From Halomonas getboli (GTDB lineage Bacteria > Pseudomonadota > Gammaproteobacteria > Pseudomonadales > Halomonadaceae), in assembly GCF_023094245.1 (NCBI RefSeq), contig NZ_JALMEW010000002.1, positions 124,001-188,000 of the forward strand: DNA of 64,000 nt, read 5' to 3'. Every line of letters starts with the position of its first letter. Positions within the stretch are counted from its first letter, which is position 1. Under the pieces are notes generated by a model. The model did not search any database. It was not told where the DNA came from and saw nothing but the letters and a program-made list of their open reading frames with translations. Shown piece after piece: positions 17,291 to 26,708 of the stretch. The translations under genes were made by a program, and so were the position numbers.

Positions 17291-17764
17291 ATGGATATCC
17301 GCAAGGTCAAGAAGCTGATCGAGCTGCTGGAAGAGTCGAACATCAGCGAGATCGAGATCCAGGAAGGCGAAGAGTCTGTACGCATCAGCCGTCATCCGAA
17401 CGGCACGGCCTATCCACAGGCGCCGGCCCCCGCCTGGCCGGCAGGCGCTCCGGCTCAGCCCGCCGCTCCGGCCCCGCAGGCCCCGGCCGCTGCCGCCGAG
17501 CCCGCCGCGGAACAGGCTCCGGCCTACCAGGGCCAGGAAGTGCTGTCACCGATGGTCGGCACCTTCTATCGCGCCCCGGCACCGGGCGCCAAGGCGTTCG
17601 CCGAAGTCGGCCAGAGCGTCAAGAAGGGTGACACCATCTGCATCGTCGAGGCGATGAAGATGATGAACCAGATCGAAGCCGATCGTGACGGCGTCATCGA
17701 GGCCTTCCTGGTCGAAGACGGCGAGCCGGTCGAATTCGAGCAGCCGATGGTCGTCATCTCCTGA
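17291..17764 (+). CDS. accB: Biotin carboxyl carrier protein of acetyl-CoA carboxylase
   Basis: AccB carries biotin between the carboxylase and transferase parts of acetyl-CoA carboxylase, the first committed step of fatty-acid synthesis. The 157-residue protein begins [21 protein letters not shown] flexible linker rich in Ala and Pro follows (about residues 44-80), then the biotinyl domain with the attachment lysine in EAMKMMNQ. The length is standard. It is followed after 29 bp by accC, the usual pair. Biotin for this protein would come from the bio operon at 29-34 kb, and the lysine is modified by BirA, which is not in the window. Confidence 0.97.
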   Translation: MDIRKVKKLIELLEESNISEIEIQEGEESVRISRHPNGTAYPQAPAPAWPAGAPAQPAAPAPQAPAAAAEPAAEQAPAYQGQEVLSPMVGTFYRAPAPGAKAFAEVGQSVKKGDTICIVEAMKMMNQIEADRDGVIEAFLVEDGEPVEFEQPMVVIS

Positions 17765-17793
17765 TCCCTTCACCCACATTGGCGGACCCCATC

Positions 17794-19134
17794 ATGCTGG
17801 ACAAGGTTCTCATCGCCAATCGCGGCGAGATCGCTCTGCGTATTCTGCGCGCCTGCAAGGAGCTCGGCATTCGCACGGTCGCGGTCCACTCCAAGGCCGA
17901 CCGTGATCTGATGCACGTGCGCCTGGCCGACGAGGCCGTGTGCATCGGCCCCGCCTCCTCGGCGCAGTCCTACCTCAACATCCCGGCGCTGATCAGCGCC
18001 GCCGAAGTCACCGACGCGAGCGCCATCCACCCCGGCTACGGCTTCCTCTCAGAGAACGCCGACTTCGCCGAGCAGGTGGAACGCTCCGGCTTCACCTTCA
18101 TCGGCCCCAAGGCCGAGACCATTCGCCTGATGGGCGACAAGGTCAGCGCCATCGCGGCGATGAAGAAGGCCGGCGTGCCCACCGTACCGGGCTCCAACGG
18201 CCCGCTGGGCGACGACGAGGGCGAGATTCTCGCCACCGCGCGCCGCATCGGCTATCCGGTGATCATCAAGGCGGCCGCCGGCGGCGGCGGACGCGGCATG
18301 CGCGTGGTGCACACCGAGGGCCACCTGCTCTCCGCGGTGACCGTGACCCGCACCGAGGCCCATTCGGCCTTCGGCGACGGCACCGTCTACATGGAGAAGT
18401 TCCTCGAGAATCCGCGCCACGTCGAGGTGCAGGTACTGGCAGACGGCCAGGGCAATGCCATCCACCTCTATGACCGCGACTGCTCGCTGCAGCGCCGTCA
18501 CCAGAAGGTGCTCGAGGAAGCCCCGGCCCCGGGCCTCGACCCGGACGCCCGTGCCCAGGTGCTCAAGGCCTGCACCGACGCCTGCATCGAGATCGGCTAC
18601 CGCGGCGCCGGCACCTTCGAGTTCCTGTACGAGAACGGTGAGTTCTTCTTCATCGAGATGAACACCCGCGTGCAGGTCGAGCACCCGGTCACCGAGATGG
18701 TCACCGGCGTCGACATCGTCCGCGAACAGCTGCGCATCGCCTCCGGCATGCCGCTGTCCGTGAGCCAGGACGAGATCGAGCTCAGCGGCCACGCCTTCGA
18801 GTGCCGCATCAACGCCGAAGATGCCAAGACCTTCATGCCCTCCCCGGGCAAGGTCACCCTCTACCATCCGCCGGGTGGCATCGGGGTGCGCATGGACTCC
18901 CACGTCTACACCGGCTACTCGGTACCGCCGCACTACGACTCCCTGATCGGCAAGCTGATCACCTGGGGTGTCGACCGCGAGACGGCGCTGACCCGGATGC
19001 GCAACGCCCTGGACGAGCTGCTGGTCGAAGGCATCAAGACCAACACCGACCTGCACAAGGATCTGGTCCGCGACGGCTATTTCCAGCAGGGCGGCGTCAA
19101 CATCCACTACCTGGAGAAGAAGCTGGGCCTCTGA
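17794..19134 (+). CDS. accC: Biotin carboxylase subunit of acetyl-CoA carboxylase
   Basis: AccC carboxylates the biotin on AccB with bicarbonate and ATP. The 446-residue protein starts [20 protein letters not shown], nearly identical to the well-known family start, which fixes the ATG at 17794; a TTG 15 bases upstream is unlikely. The ATP-grasp glycine loop [14 protein letters not shown] and the active-site segment [20 protein letters not shown] are present. It is transcribed with accB and followed by a strong terminator at 19156, which closes the operon before prmA. Confidence 0.97.
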   Translation: MLDKVLIANRGEIALRILRACKELGIRTVAVHSKADRDLMHVRLADEAVCIGPASSAQSYLNIPALISAAEVTDASAIHPGYGFLSENADFAEQVERSGFTFIGPKAETIRLMGDKVSAIAAMKKAGVPTVPGSNGPLGDDEGEILATARRIGYPVIIKAAAGGGGRGMRVVHTEGHLLSAVTVTRTEAHSAFGDGTVYMEKFLENPRHVEVQVLADGQGNAIHLYDRDCSLQRRHQKVLEEAPAPGLDPDARAQVLKACTDACIEIGYRGAGTFEFLYENGEFFFIEMNTRVQVEHPVTEMVTGVDIVREQLRIASGMPLSVSQDEIELSGHAFECRINAEDAKTFMPSPGKVTLYHPPGGIGVRMDSHVYTGYSVPPHYDSLIGKLITWGVDRETALTRMRNALDELLVEGIKTNTDLHKDLVRDGYFQQGGVNIHYLEKKLGL

Positions 19135-19155
19135 GCCCGGTCGACACTCCTCCGG

Positions 19156-19182
19156 CGACGGGGCGGCCTGGCCGCCCCGTCG
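19156..19182 (+). terminator. Terminator after accBC
   Basis: CGACGGGGCGGC pairs perfectly with GCCGCCCCGTCG around the loop CTG, followed by TCGTTTC. It lies 21 bp after the accC stop and before prmA, ending the accBC unit. Confidence 0.8.
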
Positions 19183-19213
19183 TCGTTTCACCACGCGATT
19201 CCCGGGAGTTCCC

Positions 19214-20128
19214 ATGCCCTGGCTGCAACTCAAGGCCCGCATCGCCCCCGAACAGGCCGACCTGCTCGAGGAGCTGCTGCTGGACGAAGGCGCCACCGCC
19301 ATCACCCTCCAGGACGCCCAGGACGACCCGCTGTTCGAACCCGAACGCGGCACCACGCCGCTGTGGAACGAAACCGTGCTGACCGGCCTCTACGACGATC
19401 TCGAGGGCCTGCCGGCGATGCTCGAGCGCCTGGCCGGCGCCTGGTCCGAGGCCATGCCCGGCGAACCCTGCCCCGAGATCGAGCACGAGCTGCTCGACGA
19501 CCGTGACTGGGAGCGCGCCTGGATGGATGACTTCGCGCCCCTGCAGATGGGCCAGAGGCTGTGGATCGTGCCGAGCTGGCACGAGGCGCCGGACCCCGAG
19601 GCGGTCAACCTGCATCTCGATCCCGGCCTGGCCTTCGGCACCGGCACCCACCCCACCACCGCGCTGTGCCTCGCGTGGCTCGACGCGCTGGCCGTGGCCG
19701 GCGAGCTCGACGGCCGCGAGGTGCTCGACGTGGGCTGCGGTTCCGGCATTCTGGCCATCGCCGCGCTCAAGCTCGGCGCCACGTCGGCCCAGGGCACCGA
19801 CATCGACCCCCAGGCGCTCTCGGCCAGCCGCGACAACGCCGAGCGCAACGGCGTCGCCGAACACGACTTCGCGCTCCACTATCCGGAACAGCTCGACACC
19901 GCGGCGCGCTTCCCGGTGGTGATCGCCAACATCCTGGCCGGGCCGCTGGTCGAACTGGCCGGCGAGATCGCCGGACGCGTGGCGCCGGGCGGGCGCCTGG
20001 CGCTGTCCGGCATCCTCGAGGCCCAGGCCGACGAGGTGCGCGAGGCCTACGAGGCGCGTGGATTGATCATGGACGAGCCAGAGGTGCGCGAAGGCTGGGT
20101 GCGCCTCACCGGACGCCGCGCCGCCTGA
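19214..20128 (+). CDS. prmA: Ribosomal protein L11 methyltransferase PrmA
   Basis: PrmA trimethylates several amino groups of ribosomal protein L11 using SAM. The 304-residue protein has the N-terminal substrate-recognition domain (MPWLQLKARIAPEQADLLEE), the linker DDRDWERAWMDDFAPLQMG, and the methyltransferase domain with DPGLAFGTGTHPTTALCL and the SAM loop VLDVGCGSGILAIAALKLGA. The NILAGPLVELAG motif is also present. The length is normal. It lies between the accBC terminator and the dusB promoter, so it probably has its own transcript. Confidence 0.95.
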   Translation: MPWLQLKARIAPEQADLLEELLLDEGATAITLQDAQDDPLFEPERGTTPLWNETVLTGLYDDLEGLPAMLERLAGAWSEAMPGEPCPEIEHELLDDRDWERAWMDDFAPLQMGQRLWIVPSWHEAPDPEAVNLHLDPGLAFGTGTHPTTALCLAWLDALAVAGELDGREVLDVGCGSGILAIAALKLGATSAQGTDIDPQALSASRDNAERNGVAEHDFALHYPEQLDTAARFPVVIANILAGPLVELAGEIAGRVAPGGRLALSGILEAQADEVREAYEARGLIMDEPEVREGWVRLTGRRAA

Positions 20129-20180
20129 CACGGCTCGCCCGGCTCACCTCGCCGGGCGACGCTGTGCCGCACGCGGCACC

Positions 20181-20209
20181 TTCACCCAGGACGCCGGTGG
20201 GCGTATGAT
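20181..20209 (+). promoter_or_regulatory. Candidate promoter of dusB-fis
   Basis: TTCACC at 20181-20186 and TATGAT at 20204-20209 are separated by 17 bp. If this is the promoter, transcription starts near 20217. This rules out the ATG at 20210 as the dusB start and favours the ATG at 20240. Confidence 0.5.
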
Positions 20210-20239
20210 ATGACCCCCTTCGAACCACCGATCCTGACC

Positions 20240-21298
20240 ATGCCCGATTCACGCTCCCTGCCACGCATCGGCCCTCATGCGTTGCCGAACCGAGTGATCC
20301 TGGCCCCCATGGCCGGCGTCACCGACCGCCCCTTCCGCGCGCTCTGCCGCCGGCTGGGCGCCGGCCTGGTGGTGGGCGAGATGGTGACCTCGGACCCGGC
20401 CCTGTGGCACACCCGCAAGTCGCGGCTGCGCATGGACCATCGCGGCGAGCCCGGCCCCCGCGCCGTACAGATCGCCGGCGGCGACGCCGAGATGCTGGCC
20501 GAGGCGGCGCGCCTCAACGCCGAGATGGGCGCCGAGATCATCGACATCAACATGGGCTGCCCGGCCAAGAAGGTCTGCAACAAGGCCGCCGGCTCGGCGC
20601 TGCTGCGCGACGAGGCGCTGGTGGCCGAGATCCTCGCATCGGTGGTCGCCGCCGTGGATGTGCCGGTAACGCTGAAGATCCGCACCGGCTGGTGCGCCGA
20701 CAGCAACAACGGCGTGCGGGTGGCCAAGCTGGCCGAGGACGCCGGCATCCAGGCGCTGGCCGTGCACGGCCGTCACCGTCAGCAGCGCTACGGCGGCGAG
20801 GCGGAGTACGACACCATCGCCGCCATCAAGGCCGCGGTGAGCCTGCCGATCTTCGCCAATGGCGATGTCGATTCGCCCGAGAAGGCCCGCCACGTCCTCG
20901 ACTATACTGGGGCGGATGCAGTGATGATCGGCCGCGGCGCCCAGGGCAATCCCTGGATCTTCCGCGAGATCGACCACTATCTGCGGCACGGCCAGCGGCT
21001 CGCGGCGCCCGACGACGCCGAGCGTGCGGCGGTGCTCCACGGCCACCTGGTGGCCCTGCACGACTTCTACGGTGAGCACATGGGCGTGCGCATCGCCCGC
21101 AAGCATCTCGGCTGGTATCTGGCCGGTGATGCTCGCCTCGACGATGACGGACGACGCACCCTGCGGGCCACCTTCAACGGCCTGGACAGCGCCGCTGACC
21201 AGTGCCGATTCATCGACGAACTCTTTCGTCATGACCCCGCCACGGCGCCGCACCGTGTCGCCCGGGCCATGACGCCGGATGGAACCTGTGCCGCATGA
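20240..21298 (+). CDS. dusB: tRNA-dihydrouridine synthase B
   Basis: DusB reduces specific uridines in the D-loop of tRNAs to dihydrouridine with FMN and NADPH. The protein is 352 residues from the ATG at 20240. It shows PNRVILAPMAGVTDRPFRALCRR (FMN barrel entry), INMGCPAKKVCNKAAGSALL with the catalytic cysteine, and LAVHGRHRQQRYGG. An in-frame ATG at 20210 would add ten residues but overlaps the -10 box of the likely promoter. It overlaps fis by four bases, the classic dusB-fis operon. Confidence 0.94.
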   Translation: MPDSRSLPRIGPHALPNRVILAPMAGVTDRPFRALCRRLGAGLVVGEMVTSDPALWHTRKSRLRMDHRGEPGPRAVQIAGGDAEMLAEAARLNAEMGAEIIDINMGCPAKKVCNKAAGSALLRDEALVAEILASVVAAVDVPVTLKIRTGWCADSNNGVRVAKLAEDAGIQALAVHGRHRQQRYGGEAEYDTIAAIKAAVSLPIFANGDVDSPEKARHVLDYTGADAVMIGRGAQGNPWIFREIDHYLRHGQRLAAPDDAERAAVLHGHLVALHDFYGEHMGVRIARKHLGWYLAGDARLDDDGRRTLRATFNGLDSAADQCRFIDELFRHDPATAPHRVARAMTPDGTCAA

Positions 21299-21630
21299 CC
21301 AGCAGCCAAGCCCTTGACCAGAATTCCGCGCTGACCGAGCTGGATGCCCGCGCCTCCCACCGCCTCGACGAGGCCGACGGCATCACGCTGAATCCGCACG
21401 GTGACATGCCCCTGCGCGAGGCCGTCGACGCCGCCATGCGACGCTACTTCGACCACCTCGACGGCGGCGACGTCACCGATCTCCACGCCATGGTGATGGC
21501 CGAGGTCGAAGCGCCGCTGCTGGCCTCGGTCCTCGAGCACGCCCAGGGCAACCAGACCCGCGCCGCCGAGATGCTCGGCCTCAACCGCGGCACCCTGCGC
21601 AAGAAACTGAAGCTCTACGGTCTGATCTGA
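21295..21630 (+). CDS. fis: DNA-binding protein Fis
   Basis: Fis is a nucleoid protein that bends DNA, activates rRNA promoters and assists site-specific recombination. The 111-residue product carries the family's C-terminal helix-turn-helix GNQTRAAEMLGLNRGTLRKK and a preceding helix MVMAEVEAPLLASVLEHAQ. The N-terminal arm is somewhat longer than in E. coli Fis (98 residues). The ATG overlaps the dusB stop (ATGA), so both are made from one transcript. Confidence 0.96.
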   Translation: MTSSQALDQNSALTELDARASHRLDEADGITLNPHGDMPLREAVDAAMRRYFDHLDGGDVTDLHAMVMAEVEAPLLASVLEHAQGNQTRAAEMLGLNRGTLRKKLKLYGLI

Positions 21631-21705
21631 TTTTCCCGCGGGGGCGCCATCGAGCGCCCTCGCTTGCGTTTCGATCCTCCCTCAACGCCCAATAGAGTGA
21701 CCTTC

Positions 21706-23280
21706 ATGTCCCAAGCCTCCACCACTCCGGTTCGTCGCGCCCTGATCAGCGTGTCCGACAAGACCGGCATCGTCGACTTCGCCCGCGGCCTCAGCGAGCA
21801 GGGCGTCGAACTGCTCTCCACCGGCGGCACCTTCCGCCTGCTGCAGGAGAGCGACATCCCGGTCACCGAGGTCTCCGAGCACACCGGCTTCCCCGAAATC
21901 ATGGACGGCCGCGTCAAGACCCTGCATCCGAAGATCCACGGCGGCATCCTCGGCCGTCGCGGCCAGGACGACGCGGTGATGGCCGAGCACGACATCGCAC
22001 CGATCGACATGGTGGTGGTCAACCTGTACCCGTTCTCGGCCACCGTGGCGCGCCCGGACTGCACCCTCGAAGACGCCATCGAGAACATCGACATCGGCGG
22101 CCCGACCATGGTCCGCTCCTGCGCCAAGAACCACGCCTACACCACCATCGTGGTCGACGCCGACGACTACGGCCGCGTGCTCGAGGAAGTCGCCCAGGGC
22201 GGCATGCAGCAGGCCACCCGCTTCGACCTGGCGGTCAAGGCCTTCGAACACACCGCCGGCTACGACGCCGCCATCGCCGACTACCTCGGCCAGCGCGTCG
22301 AGGGCGGCGAGGACGGCTTCCCGCGCACCTACAATCTGCAGTTCCACAAGAAGCAGTCCATGCGCTACGGCGAGAACCCGCACCAGTCCGCGGCCTTCTA
22401 CGTCGATCCGAACTGCCAGGAGCCGAGCGTCTCCACCGCCGAGACGCTGCAGGGCAAGCCGCTGTCGTTCAACAACGTCGCCGACACCGACGCCGCCCTG
22501 GAGTGCGTGAAGAGCTTCGCCGAGACCGCCTGCGTGATCGTCAAGCACGCCAACCCCTGCGGCGTGGCCGTCGGCGCCAGCCAGCTCGAGGCCTACGACA
22601 AGGCCTTCGCCACCGACCCGACCAGCGCCTTCGGCGGTATCATCGCCTTCAACACCCCGCTCGACGCCGAGACCGCCCGCGCCATCATCGACCGCCAGTT
22701 CGTCGAGGTGATCATCGCCCCCGGGGTCGAGGATGCGGCCCGCGAGATCGTCGCCGAGAAGAAGAACGTGCGCCTGCTCGACATTTCCGCCCACTGGCCC
22801 GGCGAACGCGAACAGGCCCATGATTTCAAGCGCGTCACCGGCGGCCTGCTGGTACAGGACCGCGACCTGGGCATGGTCGGCCGCGACGAGCTGACCGTGG
22901 TCACCGAACGCGTGCCGAGCGAGCAGGAAATGCGTGACCTGGCCTTCGCCTGGAAGGTCGGCAAATACGTCAAGTCCAACGCCATCGTCTACGTCAAGGA
23001 CGGCCAGACCATCGGCGTGGGCGCCGGCCAGATGAGCCGCGTCTACTCGGCCAAGATCGCCGGCATCAAGGCCGCCGACGAAGGCCTGTCCGTGCCCGGC
23101 TCGGTGATGGCGTCCGACGCCTTCTTCCCGTTCCGCGACGGCATCGACGCCGCCGCCAAGGCCGGCATCACCGCGGTGATTCAGCCCGGCGGCTCCATGC
23201 GCGACCAAGAAGTGATCGACGCCGCCAACGAAGCCGGCATTGCCATGGTGTTTACCGGCATGCGCCACTTCAGGCACTGA
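21706..23280 (+). CDS. purH: Bifunctional AICAR transformylase/IMP cyclohydrolase PurH
   Basis: PurH performs the last two steps of IMP synthesis: formylation of AICAR and ring closure. The 524-residue protein starts [20 protein letters not shown]. The N-terminal MGS-like cyclohydrolase domain (residues about 10-150, [12 protein letters not shown]) is followed by the transformylase domain with [26 protein letters not shown], and [14 protein letters not shown]. The C-terminus [18 protein letters not shown] is typical. The ATG at 21706 is chosen over upstream in-frame codons because it matches the family start. No gene follows it in the same direction (purD is absent here), and a strong terminator closes the unit. 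Confidence 0.96.
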   Translation: MSQASTTPVRRALISVSDKTGIVDFARGLSEQGVELLSTGGTFRLLQESDIPVTEVSEHTGFPEIMDGRVKTLHPKIHGGILGRRGQDDAVMAEHDIAPIDMVVVNLYPFSATVARPDCTLEDAIENIDIGGPTMVRSCAKNHAYTTIVVDADDYGRVLEEVAQGGMQQATRFDLAVKAFEHTAGYDAAIADYLGQRVEGGEDGFPRTYNLQFHKKQSMRYGENPHQSAAFYVDPNCQEPSVSTAETLQGKPLSFNNVADTDAALECVKSFAETACVIVKHANPCGVAVGASQLEAYDKAFATDPTSAFGGIIAFNTPLDAETARAIIDRQFVEVIIAPGVEDAAREIVAEKKNVRLLDISAHWPGEREQAHDFKRVTGGLLVQDRDLGMVGRDELTVVTERVPSEQEMRDLAFAWKVGKYVKSNAIVYVKDGQTIGVGAGQMSRVYSAKIAGIKAADEGLSVPGSVMASDAFFPFRDGIDAAAKAGITAVIQPGGSMRDQEVIDAANEAGIAMVFTGMRHFRH

Positions 23281-23313
23281 GGCGCGAGGCAGCCTGATCT
23301 CTCGCCCCAAACG

Positions 23314-23348
23314 ACAACACCCCTGCAGCCTGGCTGCAGGGGTGTTGT
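23314..23348. terminator. Strong terminator between purH and the convergent dehydrogenase
   Basis: ACAACACCCCTGCAGC pairs with GCTGCAGGGGTGTTGT around the loop CTG, followed by TCTTTAT on the plus strand. It begins 34 bp after the purH stop. Confidence 0.88.
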
Positions 23349-23378
23349 TCTTTATGCTTCCGGCCCGGAGGCTCGAAC

Positions 23379-24839
23379 CTAGGATCCCAGATCAATACAC
23401 AGGTACTTGGTCTCGAGGAACTCCTCGATGCCCTGGTGGCCGCCCTCGCGGCCGAGGCCGGAGGCCTTGACGCCGCCGAAGGGCGCGGCGGCGTTGGAGA
23501 TCAGCCCGGTGTTGATGCCGACCATGCCGTACTCCAGCGCCTCGGAGACGCGCCATACGCGGCTCAGATCGCGGGAGTAGAAGTAGGAGGCCAGGCCGAA
23601 CTCGGTATCGTTGGCCATGGCCACGGCGTCCTGTTCGTCGTCGAACGGGAACACCGCGGCCAGCGGGCCGAAGGTCTCCTCGGTGGCGACCTTCATGCTG
23701 CCGTTGGCGGCGTTGATCAGCGTCGGGGTGAAGAAATTGCCGCCCAGCGGGTGCGGATGGCCACCGAGCAGCAGCTCGGCGCCGTGGTCCACGGCGTCCT
23801 GGACGTGCTCGGAGACCTTCTCCACCGCGCGGTCGTCGATCAGCGGGCCGATATTGACGTCATCGTCGCTGCCATTGCCCACCTTCAGCTCGCTGTTCAT
23901 CGCCACCGCCAGCTTCTCGCAGAAGGCGTTGACCACGCTGGACTGCACCAGGAAGCGGTTGGTGCACACGCAGGTCTGGCCGGCGTTGCGGAACTTGGCG
24001 GCCATGGCGCCTTCCACGGCGGCGTCCAGGTCGGCGTCCTCGAACACGATGAAGGGCGCGTTGCCGCCGAGCTCCAGCGAGATCTTCTGCACGTGGCGCG
24101 AAGCCTGGCTCATCAGCTCTCGGCCCACCTCGGTGGAGCCGGTGAAGGTGATCTTGCGCACCACCGGGGACTCGGTGAGTGCGGCGGCGATCTCCGAGGC
24201 GCGCCCGGGCACCACGTTGAACACCCCGCGCGGCACCCCGGCACGCTCGGCCAGCAGCGCCAGCGCGGTGGCGGAGAACGGCGTCTGGCTGGCCGGCTTG
24301 ACCACGAAGGTGCAGCCCGCGGCCAGCGCGGCGCCGGCCTTGCGGGTGATCATCGCCGCCGGGAAATTCCACGGCGTGATGGCGCCAACCACGCCGATCG
24401 GCTGCTTGGTCACCACGATGCGCTGCTGGGCCTGAGCGGCGGGAATGGTCTCGCCGTAGACCCGGCGGGCCTCTTCGGCGAACCAGCGCAGGAAGCTCGC
24501 CGCATAGGCGATCTCGCCGGCGGCTTCCTTGAGCGGCTTACCCTGCTCGTGGGTCATGATCATGGCGAGATCGTCCTGATGCTCGAGCATCAGGTCGTGC
24601 CATTTCATCAGGATATCGGCCCGCTCCTGGGCCGTGAGGGCCCGCCAGGCCGGCAGGGCCGCATCGGCGGCGGCGATGGCGCGCTCGGTCTCGGCGCGGC
24701 CGAGCCGCGGCACGTTGCCCATCGTCTCGCCGGTGGCGGGGTTGATCACATCGATCTGCTCGCCGCTGTCGGCGGCGACCCAGCTGCCGTCGATATAGGC
24801 GAACGGACAGTAGAGCTGGGTTTCCTTAAGGGCTTCCAT
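23379..24839 (-). CDS. gabD: NAD(P)-dependent succinate-semialdehyde dehydrogenase (GabD-like)
   Basis: The 486-residue aldehyde dehydrogenase should oxidise succinate semialdehyde to succinate in the GABA pathway. It shows PWNFPAAMITRKAGAALAAG, the catalytic glutamate in LELGGNAPFIVF, and the catalytic cysteine in NAGQTCVCTNRFL, spaced as in class I succinate-semialdehyde dehydrogenases. The C-terminal GGVKASGLGREGGHQGIEEF is typical of GabD. The ATG at 24839 has CAGGAG upstream. The partner aminotransferase GabT is not adjacent, so the substrate could also be glutarate semialdehyde (the related DavD). Confidence 0.87.
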   Translation of the reverse strand: MEALKETQLYCPFAYIDGSWVAADSGEQIDVINPATGETMGNVPRLGRAETERAIAAADAALPAWRALTAQERADILMKWHDLMLEHQDDLAMIMTHEQGKPLKEAAGEIAYAASFLRWFAEEARRVYGETIPAAQAQQRIVVTKQPIGVVGAITPWNFPAAMITRKAGAALAAGCTFVVKPASQTPFSATALALLAERAGVPRGVFNVVPGRASEIAAALTESPVVRKITFTGSTEVGRELMSQASRHVQKISLELGGNAPFIVFEDADLDAAVEGAMAAKFRNAGQTCVCTNRFLVQSSVVNAFCEKLAVAMNSELKVGNGSDDDVNIGPLIDDRAVEKVSEHVQDAVDHGAELLLGGHPHPLGGNFFTPTLINAANGSMKVATEETFGPLAAVFPFDDEQDAVAMANDTEFGLASYFYSRDLSRVWRVSEALEYGMVGINTGLISNAAAPFGGVKASGLGREGGHQGIEEFLETKYLCIDLGS

Positions 24840-24963
24840 GATTGACTCCTGGCGTGCGGCCACTCTTCATGAGGATGCTCCTCATGCTAAGCGCAAGACC
24901 CCCGGCAAGCCAACCGCTCATCCGTGAGCGGCGTTCAACCCTGGGCCCTCATGCCCACGGCGG

Positions 24964-25374
24964 TCAGCCCTGGCGGCGGGCCTCACGAGAGTCGGAGAGC
25001 GTGATCGACACCGAGTCGGCGAAGCGCAGCGCATGGGGCTTGTCGATCTCGACCTGGGCCGCCAGCACCTGATCATCGCTCATCACCAGATCGAGCACCT
25101 CGCGGGTCATGCGCTCCAGCAGCTGGAAGCGATTGTCCTCCACGTGAGCGATCACCTGCTTGGTAATGGTGCGATAGTTCAGCGCCTGCTCGATGTGATT
25201 GAAGGCCACCGCCTTGTCGGCGCGATAGCGGATCACCATGTTGATCACCACGTCCTGGCGATTCTGGATCTCCTCCTCCTTGATGCCGATATAGGTCCTC
25301 AGGCGCAGATCCTTGATGCGGATCGTCGCCAGATCGTGATCGAGGTGCTCGTCGCCCAGCGCGTGCAGTGGCAT
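24964..25374 (-). CDS. folX: Dihydroneopterin triphosphate 2'-epimerase FolX
   Basis: FolX epimerises dihydroneopterin triphosphate to the monapterin form and is a relative of the aldolase FolB. The 136-residue protein has [53 protein letters not shown] and [19 protein letters not shown], all close to known FolX and different from FolB. The start at 25374 is preceded by AAGGAG. It lies 19 bp downstream of folE, which makes its substrate from GTP, so the pair forms a small pterin operon. Confidence 0.92.
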   Translation of the reverse strand: MPLHALGDEHLDHDLATIRIKDLRLRTYIGIKEEEIQNRQDVVINMVIRYRADKAVAFNHIEQALNYRTITKQVIAHVEDNRFQLLERMTREVLDLVMSDDQVLAAQVEIDKPHALRFADSVSITLSDSREARRQG

Positions 25375-25393
25375 GTCGCTCTCCTTAGCGGCC

Positions 25394-25951
25394 TCAGCGG
25401 CCTTGAACCAGGGTCAGGAACTCCTGGCGCGTGCTCTGGTGCTCACGGAAGGCACCGAGCATCACCGAGGAGGTCATGCTGGAATTCTGTTTCTCGACGC
25501 CGCGCATCATCATGCACAGATGGCGCGCCTCGACGACCACGGCCACGCCGCGGGCATCGGTGACCTGCTGCACCGCCTCGGCGATCTGGCGAGTCAGGTT
25601 CTCCTGAATCTGCATGCGGCGGGCATACATGTCCACGATGCGAGCGAACTTGGACAGGCCCAGCACCTTGCCCCGCGGCAGGTAGGCGATGTGGCACTTG
25701 CCGATGAACGGCAGCAGGTGATGCTCGCACATCGAGTACAGCTCGATATCCTTCACCAGCACCATCTCATCGGTCTCGGAGGCGAAGACCGCGCCGTTGA
25801 CGATCTCCTCCAGCGACTGCTGATAGCCGTGGTTGAGGAACTGCATGGCCTTGGCGGCCCGCTTGGGAGTGTCACGGAGCCCCTCGCGTTCGGGGTCCTC
25901 TCCCAGTCCCTCGATGATCTGGCGGTAGTGGTTGGCGAGATGTTCGGTCAT
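25394..25951 (-). CDS. folE: GTP cyclohydrolase I FolE
   Basis: FolE converts GTP to 7,8-dihydroneopterin triphosphate, the entry step of folate and pterin synthesis. The 185-residue protein has the zinc and active-site motif [40 protein letters not shown], and [18 protein letters not shown]. This is the zinc-dependent type (FolE1). The ATG at 25951 gives [13 protein letters not shown], the usual beginning; an in-frame start at 26047 would span the promoter. It is followed by folX. Confidence 0.95.
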   Translation of the reverse strand: MTEHLANHYRQIIEGLGEDPEREGLRDTPKRAAKAMQFLNHGYQQSLEEIVNGAVFASETDEMVLVKDIELYSMCEHHLLPFIGKCHIAYLPRGKVLGLSKFARIVDMYARRMQIQENLTRQIAEAVQQVTDARGVAVVVEARHLCMMMRGVEKQNSSMTSSVMLGAFREHQSTRQEFLTLVQGR

Positions 25952-26018
25952 GGTCAGGCCCCATGCAGAGTCGTGATAGTGGTGCGTCGGCGATGGCCCG
26001 GCCACACACCTTATACAT

Positions 26019-26047
26019 AAATTATTCAAAAACCGCTTTTTGTACAA
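26019..26047 (-). promoter_or_regulatory. Promoter of folE-folX
   Basis: On the minus strand TTGTAC (26047-26042) and TAATTT (26024-26019) are separated by 17 bp in a stretch that is AT-rich compared with the rest of the host sequence. The folE ATG follows 68 bp downstream. Confidence 0.6.
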
Positions 26048-26179
26048 CTAGCGGCTCGGGGAACGCATTATTCTAGCGCAAGGTGCCGCTCGACGCAGTG
26101 CCGCGCCCCACCGCCCCGTGACGGCTGTGATAGGGTGACCCTAGCCTGATGATCGACCCACTGCCTGCCGAGCACCGAC

Positions 26180-26698
26180 ATGTTCAAGCCGACGCTTCTA
26201 CTGATGGCCACCGTCCTGACCCTGCCGAGCCTGGCCCTGGGCGACACCCTCTCCCTGCCCGCCGACGCCCGGGTGGCGATGGCGCTGGTCGACGACCTGA
26301 CCCTCGACGCCGAGACCCCGAGCCGCGACAGCGTGGTGATGCACCCGGTGCAGGGCGAACGAGGTAGCCATCGTCTCCCCGACTACTGCGTCGTTACCGG
26401 CAACGCCCGGCGCGACGGCGAGCGCGTAAGTCTCACCGCCAGCGCCCTGACCTGCATCGAGACCGCGGGCGCCAACAGCGCCATCTACAGCGGGGAGCTC
26501 ACCGCCAGCGCCTACGACGAGAACGGCGGCTTGGGCCTCGCCGCCTGTCAGGACGACCGCTGTCGGCTGACGCCGGACGACATCTTCCTGCTGACGCTGA
26601 CCCGGCCGCTGAGCGTGGAGCAGCAGGCAAACCCCTCGGCGGAGATCAATGCCCGCCGCCGCCAGCACGACGCCGACGAGAGCGCCGACCAGCCCTAA
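26180..26698 (+). CDS. Secreted hypothetical protein
   Basis: The 172-residue product starts with a clear signal peptide (MFKPTLLLMATVLTLPSLALG, cleavage about residue 21) and has no further membrane segments. The mature part contains two cysteine pairs that could form disulfides in the periplasm (DYCVVTG / LTCIETAG and AACQDDRCRL). The C-terminal 30 residues are charged and likely disordered. I do not recognise the family. It is divergent from folE and convergent with srkA, ten bases away, and appears to be a single-gene unit. Confidence 0.7.
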   Translation: MFKPTLLLMATVLTLPSLALGDTLSLPADARVAMALVDDLTLDAETPSRDSVVMHPVQGERGSHRLPDYCVVTGNARRDGERVSLTASALTCIETAGANSAIYSGELTASAYDENGGLGLAACQDDRCRLTPDDIFLLTLTRPLSVEQQANPSAEINARRRQHDADESADQP

Positions 26699-26708
26699 TC
26701 GGCACCGC

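Noticed and set aside
25952..26179. Metal-regulator (Zur-type) site before folE
   Set aside because: The AT-rich stretch is explained by a -35/-10 pair; no palindrome of the usual Zur form could be placed, and this FolE is the zinc-dependent type, which is not normally zinc-repressed.
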